Below, one piece after another: positions 50,570 through 62,108 of a stretch of 64,000 nt of DNA. The translations under genes were made by a program, and so were the position numbers. The DNA is from Prevotella sp. tc2-28 (GTDB taxonomy: Bacteria > Bacteroidota > Bacteroidia > Bacteroidales > Bacteroidaceae), in the NCBI RefSeq assembly GCF_900107705.1, contig NZ_FNRE01000002.1, positions 186,001-250,000 on the forward strand. The letters run 5' to 3'. The notes below the pieces were generated by a model. That model had not been told where the DNA came from and made no database searches. It saw only the letters and a program-made list of their open reading frames with translations. Positions within the stretch are counted from its first letter, which is position 1. Every line of letters starts with the position of its first letter.

Positions 50570-52156
50570 TTACTTTTTATACGTTCCTGCGATGTCGGCC
50601 ATGACAGCTTCTATCTTCTTCGTCACCTCGTCATCTATCTTACCAGCGGCAAGCGTTTCGATAACCTCTGGTGCTGATGAGCGTAACTTATCGAGGAACT
50701 GGTTCTGACATTCACGAACTTGATCGATGGGCACGTCACGCATCAATCCGTGTACACCACAATACAGTATGGCAACCTGCTCACCTACGGGCATAGGTGA
50801 ATACTGGGGCTGGATAAGCAACTGATTGTTCTTACGTCCACGGTCAAGCGTCATCGCCGTCACAGCATCCATATCACTTGAGAATTTGGAGAATGCTTCA
50901 AGTTCACGATACTGTGCCTGGTCAATCTTCAGCGTACCGGCAACCTTCTTCATCGACTTGATTTGTGCCGAACCACCCACACGGCTCACGGAGATACCGA
51001 CGTTGATGGCAGGACGGAAACCTTGGTTGAAGAGGTCGCTCTCAAGGAAAATCTGACCATCGGTGATAGAGATCACGTTGGTGGGGATGTATGCCGACAC
51101 GTCACCTGCCTGGGTCTCGATGATAGGCAGTGCAGTGAGTGAACCACCGCCACGAACATGTCCCTTCATACATTCTGGAAGGTCGTTCATCTGCTCGGCA
51201 ACTTCCTGTTGCTCGTTCATCTTGGCAGCACGCTCCAACAGACGAGAGTGCAGATAGAACACATCGCCAGGATAGGCCTCACGTCCGGAAGGACGACGCA
51301 GGATCAATGACACCTCACGATAGGCAACAGCCTGCTTTGACAGATCATCGTATACCACGAGGGCTGCATAGCCTCGATCACGGAAATACTCACCGATAGC
51401 AGCTCCAGCAAACGGAGCATAATACTGCATGGCGGCAGGATCAGCTGCTGTTGCGGCTACTACAATGGTGTAAGGCATGGCACCATGCTCCTTCAGTGTC
51501 TGAACGAGGGTAGCTACCGTACTGGCCTTCTGGCCAATGGCTACATAGATACAATAGACGGGGTTACCTGCCTCATAGAAACTCTTCTGGTTGATAATCG
51601 TGTCAACAGCAATCGCGGTCTTACCGGTCTGACGGTCGCCGATAATCAACTCACGCTGACCGCGACCGATAGGAATCATGGAGTCGACAGCCTTCAGACC
51701 CGTCTGTAGCGGTTCCTTTACAGGCTGACGATAGATAACACCAGGTGCCTTACGGTCTAGCGGCATCTCGAAAGCATCCTTCAGGTCGATATCGCCCTTT
51801 CCGTCAACAGCCTGTCCGAGTGGATTGATTACTCGACCCAACATGTTGTCGTTGACACGGATAGAGGCAATGCGCTTGGTGCGTTTGACAACCATACCTT
51901 CCTTGATGCCAGCAGTGGAACCCAAAAGCACACAACCCACGTTGTCTTCTTCCAAGTTCATCACAATAGCCATCGTGCCGTTCTCAAATTCCAACAACTC
52001 GTTGGCCTCGGCATTGCGTAGTCCGTAGATACGGGCTACACCATCGCTGACAGTCAGTACGGTACCCACCTCGTCGAAACGTTCAGCATCGCTGATACCC
52101 TTCAACTGCTCCAGCAGTACCTGGGACACTTCGCTTGGTTTAATTTTATCTGACAT
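50570..52156 (-). CDS. atpA: ATP synthase alpha subunit
   Basis: A 528-residue non-catalytic F1 subunit. P-loop [15 protein letters not shown] (near residues 170-184), then [21 protein letters not shown], and the family signature near [17 protein letters not shown]. Length and motifs are normal. It lies 5 bases after atpH. Confidence 0.98.
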   Translation of the reverse strand: MSDKIKPSEVSQVLLEQLKGISDAERFDEVGTVLTVSDGVARIYGLRNAEANELLEFENGTMAIVMNLEEDNVGCVLLGSTAGIKEGMVVKRTKRIASIRVNDNMLGRVINPLGQAVDGKGDIDLKDAFEMPLDRKAPGVIYRQPVKEPLQTGLKAVDSMIPIGRGQRELIIGDRQTGKTAIAVDTIINQKSFYEAGNPVYCIYVAIGQKASTVATLVQTLKEHGAMPYTIVVAATAADPAAMQYYAPFAGAAIGEYFRDRGYAALVVYDDLSKQAVAYREVSLILRRPSGREAYPGDVFYLHSRLLERAAKMNEQQEVAEQMNDLPECMKGHVRGGGSLTALPIIETQAGDVSAYIPTNVISITDGQIFLESDLFNQGFRPAINVGISVSRVGGSAQIKSMKKVAGTLKIDQAQYRELEAFSKFSSDMDAVTAMTLDRGRKNNQLLIQPQYSPMPVGEQVAILYCGVHGLMRDVPIDQVRECQNQFLDKLRSSAPEVIETLAAGKIDDEVTKKIEAVMADIAGTYKK

Positions 52157-52161
52157 TTGTT

Positions 52162-52698
52162 TTACTTTTTAAGTGTGTTAAGAATGTTGTTGAGCTTGGT
52201 CCTGACACTCGCATCCATACGATAGGTGTCATACTCCAGGATGAATCCGCCAATGATGTCGGGATTCACCTCGGTCTCAAACTCTACAATACCATTAGTC
52301 TGGCTTTCCACCATCTGTCGCATCTTCTGCTCGGTCTGTGCAGACACGCGAGCCGCAGTGGTCAGCTTGCCACTGATGACGTTCTTCTGCTTGCGATAAA
52401 GCGTGACGTACGAATTAGCCATAAACTGTATCATGTTCTCGCGGTCTTCCTTCAGTACTAGACTGATGAAGGTACGACAGAGTTGACTAATCTGACCACC
52501 ACAGGCGGTCTCGAGCAACTCCTGTTTCTTGTCCTTTGAGAGCATGGGATTGTCTATCGTCTGGCGTAATGCGGGCACCTCGATATAACTCTTAGCCAGC
52601 ATGGTCATCTCCTGACATAACTGGTTATCAAGCCCTGCGTCGGTGGCACTCTTCAAGAGCGCTCTCGCATATCTGACCGATATTACTCCTATATCCAT
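52162..52698 (-). CDS. atpH: ATP synthase delta subunit
   Basis: A 178-residue peripheral-stalk subunit. It opens [17 protein letters not shown] and ends with the typical beta/helix module [20 protein letters not shown], then [13 protein letters not shown]. It joins the b subunits to the top of F1. It lies 12 bases after atpF. Confidence 0.95.
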   Translation of the reverse strand: MDIGVISVRYARALLKSATDAGLDNQLCQEMTMLAKSYIEVPALRQTIDNPMLSKDKKQELLETACGGQISQLCRTFISLVLKEDRENMIQFMANSYVTLYRKQKNVISGKLTTAARVSAQTEQKMRQMVESQTNGIVEFETEVNPDIIGGFILEYDTYRMDASVRTKLNNILNTLKK

Positions 52699-52710
52699 AC
52701 GTTATTCCAT

Positions 52711-53226
52711 TTATTTTTTAGCAGAAACTTCATCCAGCATACGGTCAATCAAATCCATCTGAGACTTGTCGTCCTTTAAGTTTTGCTTCAGGACTTTCTC
52801 TGCGATGTCAACACTCAGGGCGGCTACTTGTTGGCGAATATCGGCAATGGCGGCCTTCTTCTCCTGTTCAATGGCAGCCTTGGCCTCGTCCATCAGACGG
52901 GCACCCTCTGCCCTAGCCTTTTCCTGGGCTTTTTCTACCATCGCATCACGCGTGGCAGCAGCCTCCTTCAATATCAGAGCCTGCTTCTCGCGAGCCTCCT
53001 GCAAGATGGATTCACCTTCTTTCTCGATATTGGCTAAGCGCTCCTGGGCCTCATGGGCCTTGCGAAGACTTTCGTCTATGTATTTGTTTCGCTCATCCAC
53101 CATGTTGATGATGGCTGGGAAACCAAACTTAGCAAGCACCCCAAAGACCACCAAGAACGCCAATAGCATCCAGAACAATAGTCCGAGATCAGGCGTAAGG
53201 ATTGATGGTAATTGAGTGAAATCCAT
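52711..53226 (-). CDS. atpF: ATP synthase b subunit
   Basis: A 171-residue stator subunit with one N-terminal membrane helix (LLFWMLLAFLVVFGVLAKFG) and a long charged coiled coil (AHEAQERLANIEKEGESILQ and onward). Only one b-type gene is present, so the stalk is a homodimer. It lies 9 bases after atpE. Confidence 0.96.
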   Translation of the reverse strand: MDFTQLPSILTPDLGLLFWMLLAFLVVFGVLAKFGFPAIINMVDERNKYIDESLRKAHEAQERLANIEKEGESILQEAREKQALILKEAAATRDAMVEKAQEKARAEGARLMDEAKAAIEQEKKAAIADIRQQVAALSVDIAEKVLKQNLKDDKSQMDLIDRMLDEVSAKK

Positions 53227-53235
53227 TTGCTAAAC

Positions 53236-53496
<261 letters not shown>

Positions 53497-53530
53497 TTAA
53501 TATTAATAATGTATTTGTTTTTTATTTTGT

Positions 53531-54568
53531 TTATTCTTCGTGATCCTTATGTGCCAAGCCGATAAACACCGCACTAAGCATGGTAAAGACGTATGCCTGA
53601 ACGAAAGCGACCAGCAACTCAAGTGCATTCATAAAGAGCAGCATGACAATACTGAAGAGGTTCAAGCCAAGGCCATAGCCAACACCCATAGACCACCCGA
53701 GGAAGATGACGCAAGTGAAACTCAGTATCACTGCGTGACCTGCCATCATATTGGCAAAAAGACGGATCATCAAGGCAAAAGGCTTGGTAAACACGCCAAA
53801 CAGCTCTATAGCTGGCATCACAGGGATGGCTTTCAGGAAAATAGGTACATCAGGCCAGAAAATCTCTTTCCAATACTCCTTGTTTCCAAACAGGTTGATG
53901 GCAAGGAAAGTACAGAAGGCCAAAAAGAAGGTGATATTGATGTTGCCTGTCACGTTGGCACCACCCGGGAATATTGGAAGGAGTCCTACCAGGTTCGTTA
54001 CCAATATGAAGAAGAACACCGTAAGCAGATAGGGTGCGTATGGCTTGTAGTGCTTCTCACCTATCGACGACTTAATCACGTCGTCGTTGATCATGACTAC
54101 CAACATCTCCACAGCACCAACAAAGCCGCCTGGGGCATTGCTGGTCTTATCATGTTTCTTGTACCATCTCGCACAACACAAGAATATAGCCAGCAGTACT
54201 GCAACAACTATCCATATCTGCAATACATTGCGCGTAATACTCAAGTCCAGCGGACGCACGGATGATCCGTCAGCCATCTGCTCATAGATCTTTCCATGAG
54301 CCTCCTCATTGAAGAAGAAACCTTGAGGCAGAGAGTGTTCTGTACAGAAGAACCATTCACCTGTCTGTTCACTCCTTATGATAATAGGTAGTGGTATACT
54401 CAGGTGTTTTCCCTCATATGACGCAATGTGCCACTCATAAGCGTCGGCCAAGTGCTCAAGAACCACTTCTGGTATGTTGAGCTCCTCACCCTGTTGCTCA
54501 TTTGCCAGCATAGACATTGGTGTCAGTGTCAGCATCAACAAGAGACATATTGACTTTAATTGTTTCAT
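53531..54568 (-). CDS. atpB: ATP synthase a subunit with signal-like N-terminal extension
   Basis: A 345-residue a subunit. The first 20 residues look like a signal peptide (SICLLLMLTLTPMSMLANEQ), followed by a beta-rich extramembrane part to about 115. The usual membrane part follows (LRTVFFF-like helices; PYLLTVFFFILVTNLVGLLP). The essential arginine lies in KPFALMIRLFANMMAGHAVI and a late helix has LEVAFVQAYVFTMLSAV-type sequence (LELLVAFVQAYVFTML). The extended N-terminus is usual in Bacteroidetes. Confidence 0.96.
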   Translation of the reverse strand: MKQLKSICLLLMLTLTPMSMLANEQQGEELNIPEVVLEHLADAYEWHIASYEGKHLSIPLPIIIRSEQTGEWFFCTEHSLPQGFFFNEEAHGKIYEQMADGSSVRPLDLSITRNVLQIWIVVAVLLAIFLCCARWYKKHDKTSNAPGGFVGAVEMLVVMINDDVIKSSIGEKHYKPYAPYLLTVFFFILVTNLVGLLPIFPGGANVTGNINITFFLAFCTFLAINLFGNKEYWKEIFWPDVPIFLKAIPVMPAIELFGVFTKPFALMIRLFANMMAGHAVILSFTCVIFLGWSMGVGYGLGLNLFSIVMLLFMNALELLVAFVQAYVFTMLSAVFIGLAHKDHEE

Positions 54569-54591
54569 TTAACTTTTTGGGGTTTAAACCG

Positions 54592-54987
54592 TTATAAGCG
54601 ATTAGCTATTCTCGAAAAGAAGATAGAATGGTGTATCAGAGAAACCATGTAGAACAATAGGAAGACAACGATAAACGTCATCATCTCTTGACGTCCAGAT
54701 GCCAGATACCAGATAGCCATTACCATCAATGCTCCCAGGAAACGGAAGCCAGAAACAGCCGTGAAGAACGAAGGCAGCATATCACTGTGTTTTTTGGCTA
54801 CCCAGCGCCATACAAGTGCAGCAGTTACCTCCAGAACTAGAACAAACAGCGAACTCACCAATACTGGTACTACGATATTGCCTACATAGTGATAGTGCAT
54901 GGCCACACTTGCCAGGAAATTCAGCAAAATGAACAAGGCAATACACTGAACGATGTAATGGCTACACTGTTTGTCGATATCTACCAT
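54592..54987 (-). CDS. AtpI-like membrane protein in the atp operon
   Basis: A 131-residue protein with four hydrophobic segments (about residues 12-32, 36-60, 75-95 and 100-122). It sits between the epsilon and a subunit genes, where other operons have atpI, whose product helps c-ring assembly. The sequence is not close to E. coli AtpI, so the assignment rests on position and topology. It overlaps nothing; gaps are 13 and 23 bases. Confidence 0.65.
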   Translation of the reverse strand: MVDIDKQCSHYIVQCIALFILLNFLASVAMHYHYVGNIVVPVLVSSLFVLVLEVTAALVWRWVAKKHSDMLPSFFTAVSGFRFLGALMVMAIWYLASGRQEMMTFIVVFLLFYMVSLIHHSIFFSRIANRL

Positions 54988-55000
54988 CTCTGAACTCAGT

Positions 55001-55246
55001 TTATTCTATTTCTATACAAAGACTGACGACATTCTTCTGAACTTCTACGAAGCCTCCAATGACATCAAGACTTTTCTTCTCACCCGACGCCAGACCATAT
55101 ACCACCTTCCCTTTGTCCAATGACGAGATGATAGGGGCATGGTTCGTCAGAATCTCAAATTGTCCGAGAGAGCCAGGTACGAGAACACGCTCGACCTCGC
55201 CATCGAACTCTATCCGCTCGGGAGAAACTATCTTCAGCTTTAACAT
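55001..55246 (-). CDS. atpC: ATP synthase epsilon subunit, short form
   Basis: An 81-residue epsilon subunit consisting only of the N-terminal beta sandwich (LKIVSPERIEFDGEVERVLVPG; FEILTNHAPIISSLDKG). The C-terminal two-helix hairpin that inhibits ATP hydrolysis in other bacteria (about 50 residues) is missing. Short forms are usual in Bacteroidales, so this is probably not a truncation. It lies 31 bases after atpD. Confidence 0.95.
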   Translation of the reverse strand: MLKLKIVSPERIEFDGEVERVLVPGSLGQFEILTNHAPIISSLDKGKVVYGLASGEKKSLDVIGGFVEVQKNVVSLCIEIE

Positions 55247-55277
55247 ATTGTAAATTTACAATTTGACCATTTACTAT

Positions 55278-56810
<1,533 letters not shown>

Positions 56811-56850
56811 TTAAATATTTAAAGTTATTATTGTTTTAGCAATATTGTTG

Positions 56851-56858
56851 CAAAGATA
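56851..56858 (-). promoter_or_regulatory. -7 element of the atp operon
   Basis: TATCTTTG on the minus strand, 47 bases before the atpD ATG. TTTG copies at 56871 and 56875 lie slightly closer than consensus. Confidence 0.55.
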
Positions 56859-56870
56859 GAAAAAAAAATT

Positions 56871-56912
56871 CAAACAAAAAAAACATTTCCGTTTTTTTTT
56901 CGGAAATGTTTT
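56871..56912 (-). terminator. Terminator of the SPOR-ruvX-def-TPR-nhaD string
   Basis: On the minus strand AAAACATTTCCG pairs with CGGAAATGTTTT around an A-rich loop and is followed by a long T run. It separates nhaD from the atp promoter, and the A run on the + side would also allow + strand function. Confidence 0.85.
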
Positions 56913-56953
56913 CATAAAAATTACTTTTAGAACATATTTTGTCCAATTTGAAA

Positions 56954-58327
56954 TCAAATACTGATGATATTGATTTCTATCCAAAGGATCACATAACCCA
57001 GTACCCAGCCTAGCAGGACTTTAGGCGTCAGATGTCTGATATACCAAAGTAGCGAAACATGTTCTGCACGCATGAGGGCTAAGCCGCTAATACTTCCTAC
57101 GGAAAGCAGGCACCCGCCTACAGCAGTAGTATAGGCAATGATCTTCCAGAAGGATCCATTGGTCGCGATGTCGCCTATTCCGACCACATACAGGGAGATA
57201 TTGGAGATGGCAATGGTAAAGCTGTCGACGATAGCGCTCAGTAGTCCAGCCCCGAATCCTAATATCCAGATATCATGAACATAGGTGTCCATCCAGTTGG
57301 ATACGTCAGCCCATACACCTGTCTCCGTAACGACGCCCATGCCTAACATGATACCCATGACGAAGAGCAGTTGTTGCAATACCCCATACTGCAGTGACAT
57401 CGGGATGCGACGTTGTGTCGTTCTGTCTGAACTGATGAGTCTGTGATTGAACGCCTCGTTGACCACCCATAGCACGCTCAGCACACACAGGGCCCCCAGG
57501 AATGGAGCCAGCTTGGTGATGTTGTGGAACGTTGGGATGAACCACAGTCCGCCAATGCCCACAATCAGCATCACGAAGCGCTGCCAGCGGTTCAGACGGG
57601 TGTCATCACCACGATAAGGCGAGGGACTCCATGCGGTATCCAGTCTGTCGGGCAGCTCGCGATTGATGAAGATGGTTGGGATGACCCATGCGATGATGGC
57701 AGGAAGTGCCAGGTAGGCAGAGAAATGACTTGCCGTCACGGCACCGTTCCCCCACAGGATGAGTCCTGTCGGGTCGCCAATGACCGTAAAGCAACCTCCG
57801 CAGTTGGCGGCCAGTACGATGGCAGACCCCACATACATACGCTGTCGTGAGTTCTGCAGGATGTTATGCATGATGACCAGCATCATGGTGGTCGTCGTCA
57901 GGTTGTCAAGGTTGGCAGAGAGGATGAACGTGGCCAGTGTGATGGTCCACAGCAGACGCTTGGAATTACGCGTACGTATCCACTCCGTGATAAAGTCGAA
58001 GCAGCCGTTGTTGTTCAGCAGTTCTACGATAGACATCGTCGCCAACAGGAACATCACAATGGCCGCAGCCCTTCCCACATATTTCAGGAAGATATTGTCA
58101 TAGATGAAATATTTCACTGCATCGCTCGATGCCTCGCTGCCGGCAAGCCATTCAAGATAGTCTGCCGGATGCTGGTCCATGACAAAGTCTGAGCCCCAGC
58201 ACACATAGACCACCCAGCCTACGGTACCCAGGAACATGGCGATGGCCGCTTTGTTTACTCCCGTCAAGTGACCTGTTGCTATCAGCACGTAGGACACAAT
58301 CAGCATTGTAACGATAATCAGTGTCAT
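56954..58327 (-). CDS. nhaD: NhaD-type Na+/H+ antiporter
   Basis: A 457-residue inner-membrane antiporter of the ArsB/NhaD (ion transporter) superfamily with about eleven to thirteen helices. Landmarks are FILSANLDNLTTTTMMLVIM (a conserved Asp/Thr motif of NhaD), CGGCFTVIGDPTGLILWGNG and AIVDSFTIAISNISLY. It exchanges Na+ (or Li+) for H+. It lies 32 bases after the TPR gene. NhaD complements the Na+-exporting NQR encoded nearby. Confidence 0.92.
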   Translation of the reverse strand: MTLIIVTMLIVSYVLIATGHLTGVNKAAIAMFLGTVGWVVYVCWGSDFVMDQHPADYLEWLAGSEASSDAVKYFIYDNIFLKYVGRAAAIVMFLLATMSIVELLNNNGCFDFITEWIRTRNSKRLLWTITLATFILSANLDNLTTTTMMLVIMHNILQNSRQRMYVGSAIVLAANCGGCFTVIGDPTGLILWGNGAVTASHFSAYLALPAIIAWVIPTIFINRELPDRLDTAWSPSPYRGDDTRLNRWQRFVMLIVGIGGLWFIPTFHNITKLAPFLGALCVLSVLWVVNEAFNHRLISSDRTTQRRIPMSLQYGVLQQLLFVMGIMLGMGVVTETGVWADVSNWMDTYVHDIWILGFGAGLLSAIVDSFTIAISNISLYVVGIGDIATNGSFWKIIAYTTAVGGCLLSVGSISGLALMRAEHVSLLWYIRHLTPKVLLGWVLGYVILWIEINIISI

Positions 58328-58359
58328 ATCTCAGTGTCTTTTGTTTTACTTTGTAGTGC

Positions 58360-60150
58360 TTATTTATTCCTTTGCCGCTTTAAGATACTATAGGCTGTAT
58401 ATAAGCCAAGCTCACCGGCCTTGCTGAGGTCGTTGTTGCCTTCGATCTGTTGCTTATTGGCCAGACGGGCAAGTCCACGGTTATAGTAGGCTTCCGCCAT
58501 GTTTCCATCCAACTGGATAGCTTTGGAGTAGTCGGCTATGGCCTGTTGGAATTCCAGACACTTCACATAGGCATTTCCTCTGTTATAGTAGAGGTAGGCA
58601 TTGGCGGGTGCCTGCTGGATGGCCTTTGTCAGAAGCTCTATCAGGTTTGACGTACGCATCGGCAGGTCAATGCTTTCGTCCTGCCATTGGGCGATGGCCC
58701 TTATCCATAAGGCCAGTGCCGAGCTGCCGTCATCCTTGAGATAGACTGAAGGGTCCTTGATGTCACTTTCCCCGGCAACGATATACAGCTGTCGGTTTTG
58801 GGGCAGCTCGTGGTTCAGCGAGTCCACCTGACGGTCATAGGTCACATAATGCCTGACAGCACTGATCTTCTGTCTGGTAGAGAGGCAGTACATGGGCATG
58901 TAGTCCATGTCAACCTTCCTGTTCTGCACACGACCGCGGTATTCACTCTGATACTCATGCTGCATCTCCTCCTCGTCAGCAACAGCCAACTGGTTGTACT
59001 TCTCGATATCCTCGTCGCTGCGCTTGCGCATCTGTTTCTTCGAGAGACGGGGCTGTTTGCCATAGCGCTTGTCTATCTGCGCCTTCAGGATACGGAACTC
59101 ATCCTGTTCTGCCTGCCTGGTCATGCCTAGCTTCCGGTAGCACGAGGCACGCTGTTGGAGTCCTATCCAGAAATTCGGATATTGCTCGATCACCTTTGAG
59201 TAGTCCCTGATGGCAGCACGTGGATTACCCGTATTCTCCAACAGCAAGGCACGGTTATAGAGAGCCATCAGGTTGTCGGGCTCCAGTTTCAGCACGAAGT
59301 CGAAGTCCGTGATGGCCCTGTTGTCGTCACCCACCTGTGCTCTGAGCAGTCCACGGTTATAGTGTCCCAGGAAGTTGTTGGGGTCATAGTCAAGGGCCAT
59401 GTCATAGTCAGCCATGGCACCCCGTAGATTGTTCTGGTTAAAGCGGGCCAGGGCACGGTTGATGTATAGTCCTGCCTCCTTCGGCAACAGATGGATGGCC
59501 TTGTCAAGATATCCCTCACCCTCCTTCCATTCCTGGCGCGCCAGACTGATGGAAGAGCGCTGTGCCCAGGTGCTTCCGTTGTAGGCATCCATGTCCAGGC
59601 TCTTGTCAAGGGCGGCGATGGCCTTGGTGGTGTCCTTCTGTGCCAGGTATACTTCCGACTGCATGGCGTATATCCTGGCATTCCTGCTCCACATGACAGC
59701 CATGGAGTCAAGGTCGTTCAGTGCATGGTCATAGTCTTTCTGTTGAATACGACATAAGGCACGGTTATGCCAGATATTCATATTCACGGGATCATAGCGT
59801 AGTGCGACGTTATAGTCGCGGATGGCATTGTCATACTGCTTCTGCTGAATACGACAAAGTCCACGCAGTTCATAGATGCCGACGACATAGGGATTTCTTT
59901 CAATAGCCTCCGTACAATCTTGTTCCGCACCCACATAGTCGTCAAGATAGAACTTGGCTATCGCACGGTAGTACCAGGGGTCGAAGAGATAGGGCTTGGC
60001 AGAAATCGCCTGGTTGAAATATTGGATAGAAAGTACATAGTCCTCATAATAGAGCGCTGAGCGTCCTATCATGACCAAACGGTCTGTGTTGAACTGAGCC
60101 CATCCGACCGCAGGATATAACAAGATAAGGAACAAGAACTTCCTAAGCAT
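58360..60150 (-). CDS. Exported TPR-repeat protein
   Basis: A 596-residue protein with a signal peptide (1-19, ending VGWAQ). Residues 20-350 hold about ten tetratricopeptide repeats (for example ALRYDPVNMNIWHNRALCRI; LDYDPNNFLGHYNRGLLRAQ). A charged middle follows (KQMRKRSDEDIEKYNQLAVA), and two or three more repeats end the protein. It is a periplasmic or outer-membrane-facing scaffold; partner unknown. It lies 7 bases after def. Confidence 0.85.
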   Translation of the reverse strand: MLRKFLFLILLYPAVGWAQFNTDRLVMIGRSALYYEDYVLSIQYFNQAISAKPYLFDPWYYRAIAKFYLDDYVGAEQDCTEAIERNPYVVGIYELRGLCRIQQKQYDNAIRDYNVALRYDPVNMNIWHNRALCRIQQKDYDHALNDLDSMAVMWSRNARIYAMQSEVYLAQKDTTKAIAALDKSLDMDAYNGSTWAQRSSISLARQEWKEGEGYLDKAIHLLPKEAGLYINRALARFNQNNLRGAMADYDMALDYDPNNFLGHYNRGLLRAQVGDDNRAITDFDFVLKLEPDNLMALYNRALLLENTGNPRAAIRDYSKVIEQYPNFWIGLQQRASCYRKLGMTRQAEQDEFRILKAQIDKRYGKQPRLSKKQMRKRSDEDIEKYNQLAVADEEEMQHEYQSEYRGRVQNRKVDMDYMPMYCLSTRQKISAVRHYVTYDRQVDSLNHELPQNRQLYIVAGESDIKDPSVYLKDDGSSALALWIRAIAQWQDESIDLPMRTSNLIELLTKAIQQAPANAYLYYNRGNAYVKCLEFQQAIADYSKAIQLDGNMAEAYYNRGLARLANKQQIEGNNDLSKAGELGLYTAYSILKRQRNK

Positions 60151-60157
60151 CGTCTTT

Positions 60158-60718
60158 CTATCGCTTTGCCACCTTGGTCTTGTATCCGCAACGGAAACGA
60201 CCTTGCAGCAATGCTTTCAGTTTACTTTTTATCAGCTGTTTCCGCAGTGGTGAGACACGGTCGACAAACATCTTTCCATCCAGATGGTCAAACTCATGTT
60301 GCATGACGCGAGCCAGATAGCCTTCTATCCACTCGTCATGGGGTTGCATCTTTTCGTCAAGCCACTGGACATGGATACGCTTGGGACGCAACACCTTCTC
60401 GTGGATGGCTGGCAGTGAGAGACACCCTTCCTCCAAGGCTTCTGTTTCCGAGTCGTCATACTCCACGATGTGGGCATTGATGAATACCCGACGGAAGTCT
60501 TTGTACTCCGGCATGTCTTCACTGATGAGGTCCAAGTCAATCACCACTACGCGGATAGATTTCCCTACCTGAGGAGCAGCCAGACCTATCCCCTCGCTCT
60601 CAGCCAGCGTATCCCACATATCTTTGATAAAAGCGTCCAACTCCGGATAGTCGGCAGGAATATCTTCTGCCACCTTGCGAAGGACGGGCTGTCCATATAT
60701 ATATATAGGTAATACCAT
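60158..60718 (-). CDS. def: Peptide deformylase
   Basis: A 186-residue metalloenzyme that removes formyl from N-terminal methionine. All three motifs are intact: GIGLAAPQVG (43-52), EGCLSLP (metal ligand Cys99) and HEFDHLDG (His141, Glu142, His145). It lies 22 bases after ruvX and is part of the minus-strand housekeeping string. Confidence 0.97.
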   Translation of the reverse strand: MVLPIYIYGQPVLRKVAEDIPADYPELDAFIKDMWDTLAESEGIGLAAPQVGKSIRVVVIDLDLISEDMPEYKDFRRVFINAHIVEYDDSETEALEEGCLSLPAIHEKVLRPKRIHVQWLDEKMQPHDEWIEGYLARVMQHEFDHLDGKMFVDRVSPLRKQLIKSKLKALLQGRFRCGYKTKVAKR

Positions 60719-60740
60719 ATTCTATTATGTTTTTATCGAT

Positions 60741-61160
60741 TTACCATTTTTGGCGCCAGCGCATATAGTCTTGCAGGATAATGGTGGCACTGATCTCGTC
60801 CACCAACCCCTTGTCTTGGCGCGCCTTCTTTTTGAGTCCTCCGTCCAGCATGGCCTGATGAGCCAATACAGACGTGAAGCGCTCGTCAAAATAGTCAATG
60901 GGCACGTCAGGCATCGCCTTGCGCCATCTGTTCACGAACTGCTGAACGCGTTGAAGATTCTCGCTGGGCTGTCCATTGGGCTGGCGGGGCTCGCCAATGA
61001 CGATGCACTCCACCTGCTCAGCGGCAACATATTTTTTCAGATAGTCAAAAAGTTCAGATGTAGAAACAGTTGCCAACCCGCTGGCAATCATCTGCTGCGG
61101 GTCGGTAACTGCTAATCCTGTACGTTTTTTACCGTAATCTATTGATAATATTCTGGCCAC
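60741..61160 (-). CDS. ruvX: Putative Holliday junction resolvase / pre-16S rRNA nuclease RuvX (YqgF)
   Basis: A 139-residue RNase H-fold protein. It has ARILSIDYGKKRTGLAVTDP (Asp8 in the catalytic site), IVIGEPRQPNGQPSE, YFDERFTS (Glu) and DEISATIILQDYM (late Asp). These match YqgF/RuvX proteins, which mature the 5' end of 16S rRNA. It begins 3 bases after the SPOR gene. Confidence 0.95.
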   Translation of the reverse strand: MARILSIDYGKKRTGLAVTDPQQMIASGLATVSTSELFDYLKKYVAAEQVECIVIGEPRQPNGQPSENLQRVQQFVNRWRKAMPDVPIDYFDERFTSVLAHQAMLDGGLKKKARQDKGLVDEISATIILQDYMRWRQKW

Positions 61161-61163
61161 TGC

Positions 61164-61658
61164 TTATTTAGCATAGAGCAGCCATGCGCCAGGATACTTC
61201 GTCTGCAAAGCGTTACGGCTGGCAGCTGCATCGGCTTTTGTATCGAATGTAGTAGCCACTACGCGATACATAGCAGGCGATACATTACTGTTCATAACCA
61301 CCTGAGCGTCATAGCCCTCGCTCTTCAGCGTCTGCTGCAGACCCTCGGCATTGGCTCTCAGTGAGAAGGAGCCTACCACCACACTGAAGTTCTTCAGACC
61401 AGAACCGTTCACAACGGTGACGTTCTCCTGACGAACAGCGATGTTGTCGGCATTGTCCACGACACGTGCCTGGTTAGCGGGCTTCTCTACCATCGGAGCG
61501 ACGGTGACCTCATTGGCAGCGGGAGCAGTGGCCTGTTGCATCTCTTCCTGCTGTTTAGCCTTCAGGTAAGCTTGCTTATAAGCACTTTCGCTAGACTTAC
61601 AACCGGTGAAGAGCAAAGCTGCGCACATTGTTGCGCAAAAAACAGTGTACTTTTTCAT
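61164..61658 (-). CDS. SPOR-domain lipoprotein
   Basis: A 164-residue lipoprotein (lipobox FTGC, Cys20) with an Ala/Gln/Glu-rich linker and a C-terminal SPOR domain from about residue 85 (LKNFSVVVGSFSLRANAEGL; YRVVATTFDTKADAAASRNA). SPOR domains bind denuded septal peptidoglycan, so it may act in division or envelope maintenance. It is the first gene of a five-gene string. Confidence 0.9.
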   Translation of the reverse strand: MKKYTVFCATMCAALLFTGCKSSESAYKQAYLKAKQQEEMQQATAPAANEVTVAPMVEKPANQARVVDNADNIAVRQENVTVVNGSGLKNFSVVVGSFSLRANAEGLQQTLKSEGYDAQVVMNSNVSPAMYRVVATTFDTKADAAASRNALQTKYPGAWLLYAK

Positions 61659-61836
61659 AATTCCTTTTTACAGTTTCAATATATAAAAATTAGTTTTGTC
61701 ATAAAAACACTGCGAAGATACGTATTTTTGCAGAAAAAACAACAAAAAACGTGCATAAAGTTTGTTAAATAAAAAAAAACGGCCCTTTTTAACAAAAAAT
61801 TAGGATTTTTCTGTGCCATATTTCAATTTATTTTTG

Positions 61837-61844
61837 TATTTTTG
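61837..61844 (+). promoter_or_regulatory. -7 element of the YtxH cassette
   Basis: TATTTTTG, 42 bases upstream of the ATG at 61887, in a very A/T-rich gap. Confidence 0.5.
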
Positions 61845-61886
61845 CGATGAAAACAGAAACATGTTTAACTCTTAAAAAATACGATT

Positions 61887-62099
61887 ATGAAAAGTTTAGG
61901 TTATTTAGGTGCATTCTTCGGTGGTGCTATCGCCGGAGCAGTTATCGGACTTCTGTTGGCTCCTGAAAAGGGCGAAGACACCCGTACGAAGATCACGGAC
62001 GCTGTTGACGACTTCATGAAGAAGCACAACATCAAACTGAGCCGCAAGGAAGTCAGCGACCTCGTCGACGACATTGCAGATGCAGCTCCTGAGGTATAA
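61887..62099 (+). CDS. YtxH-domain membrane protein
   Basis: A 70-residue protein. One glycine-rich membrane segment (YLGAFFGGAIAGAVIGLLLAP) is followed by the YtxH signature APEKGEDTRTKI and an amphipathic charged helix. YtxH proteins are stress-related and membrane-anchored. It starts a three-gene + strand cassette. Confidence 0.88.
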   Translation: MKSLGYLGAFFGGAIAGAVIGLLLAPEKGEDTRTKITDAVDDFMKKHNIKLSRKEVSDLVDDIADAAPEV

Positions 62100-62108
62100 T
62101 CATCTGTT

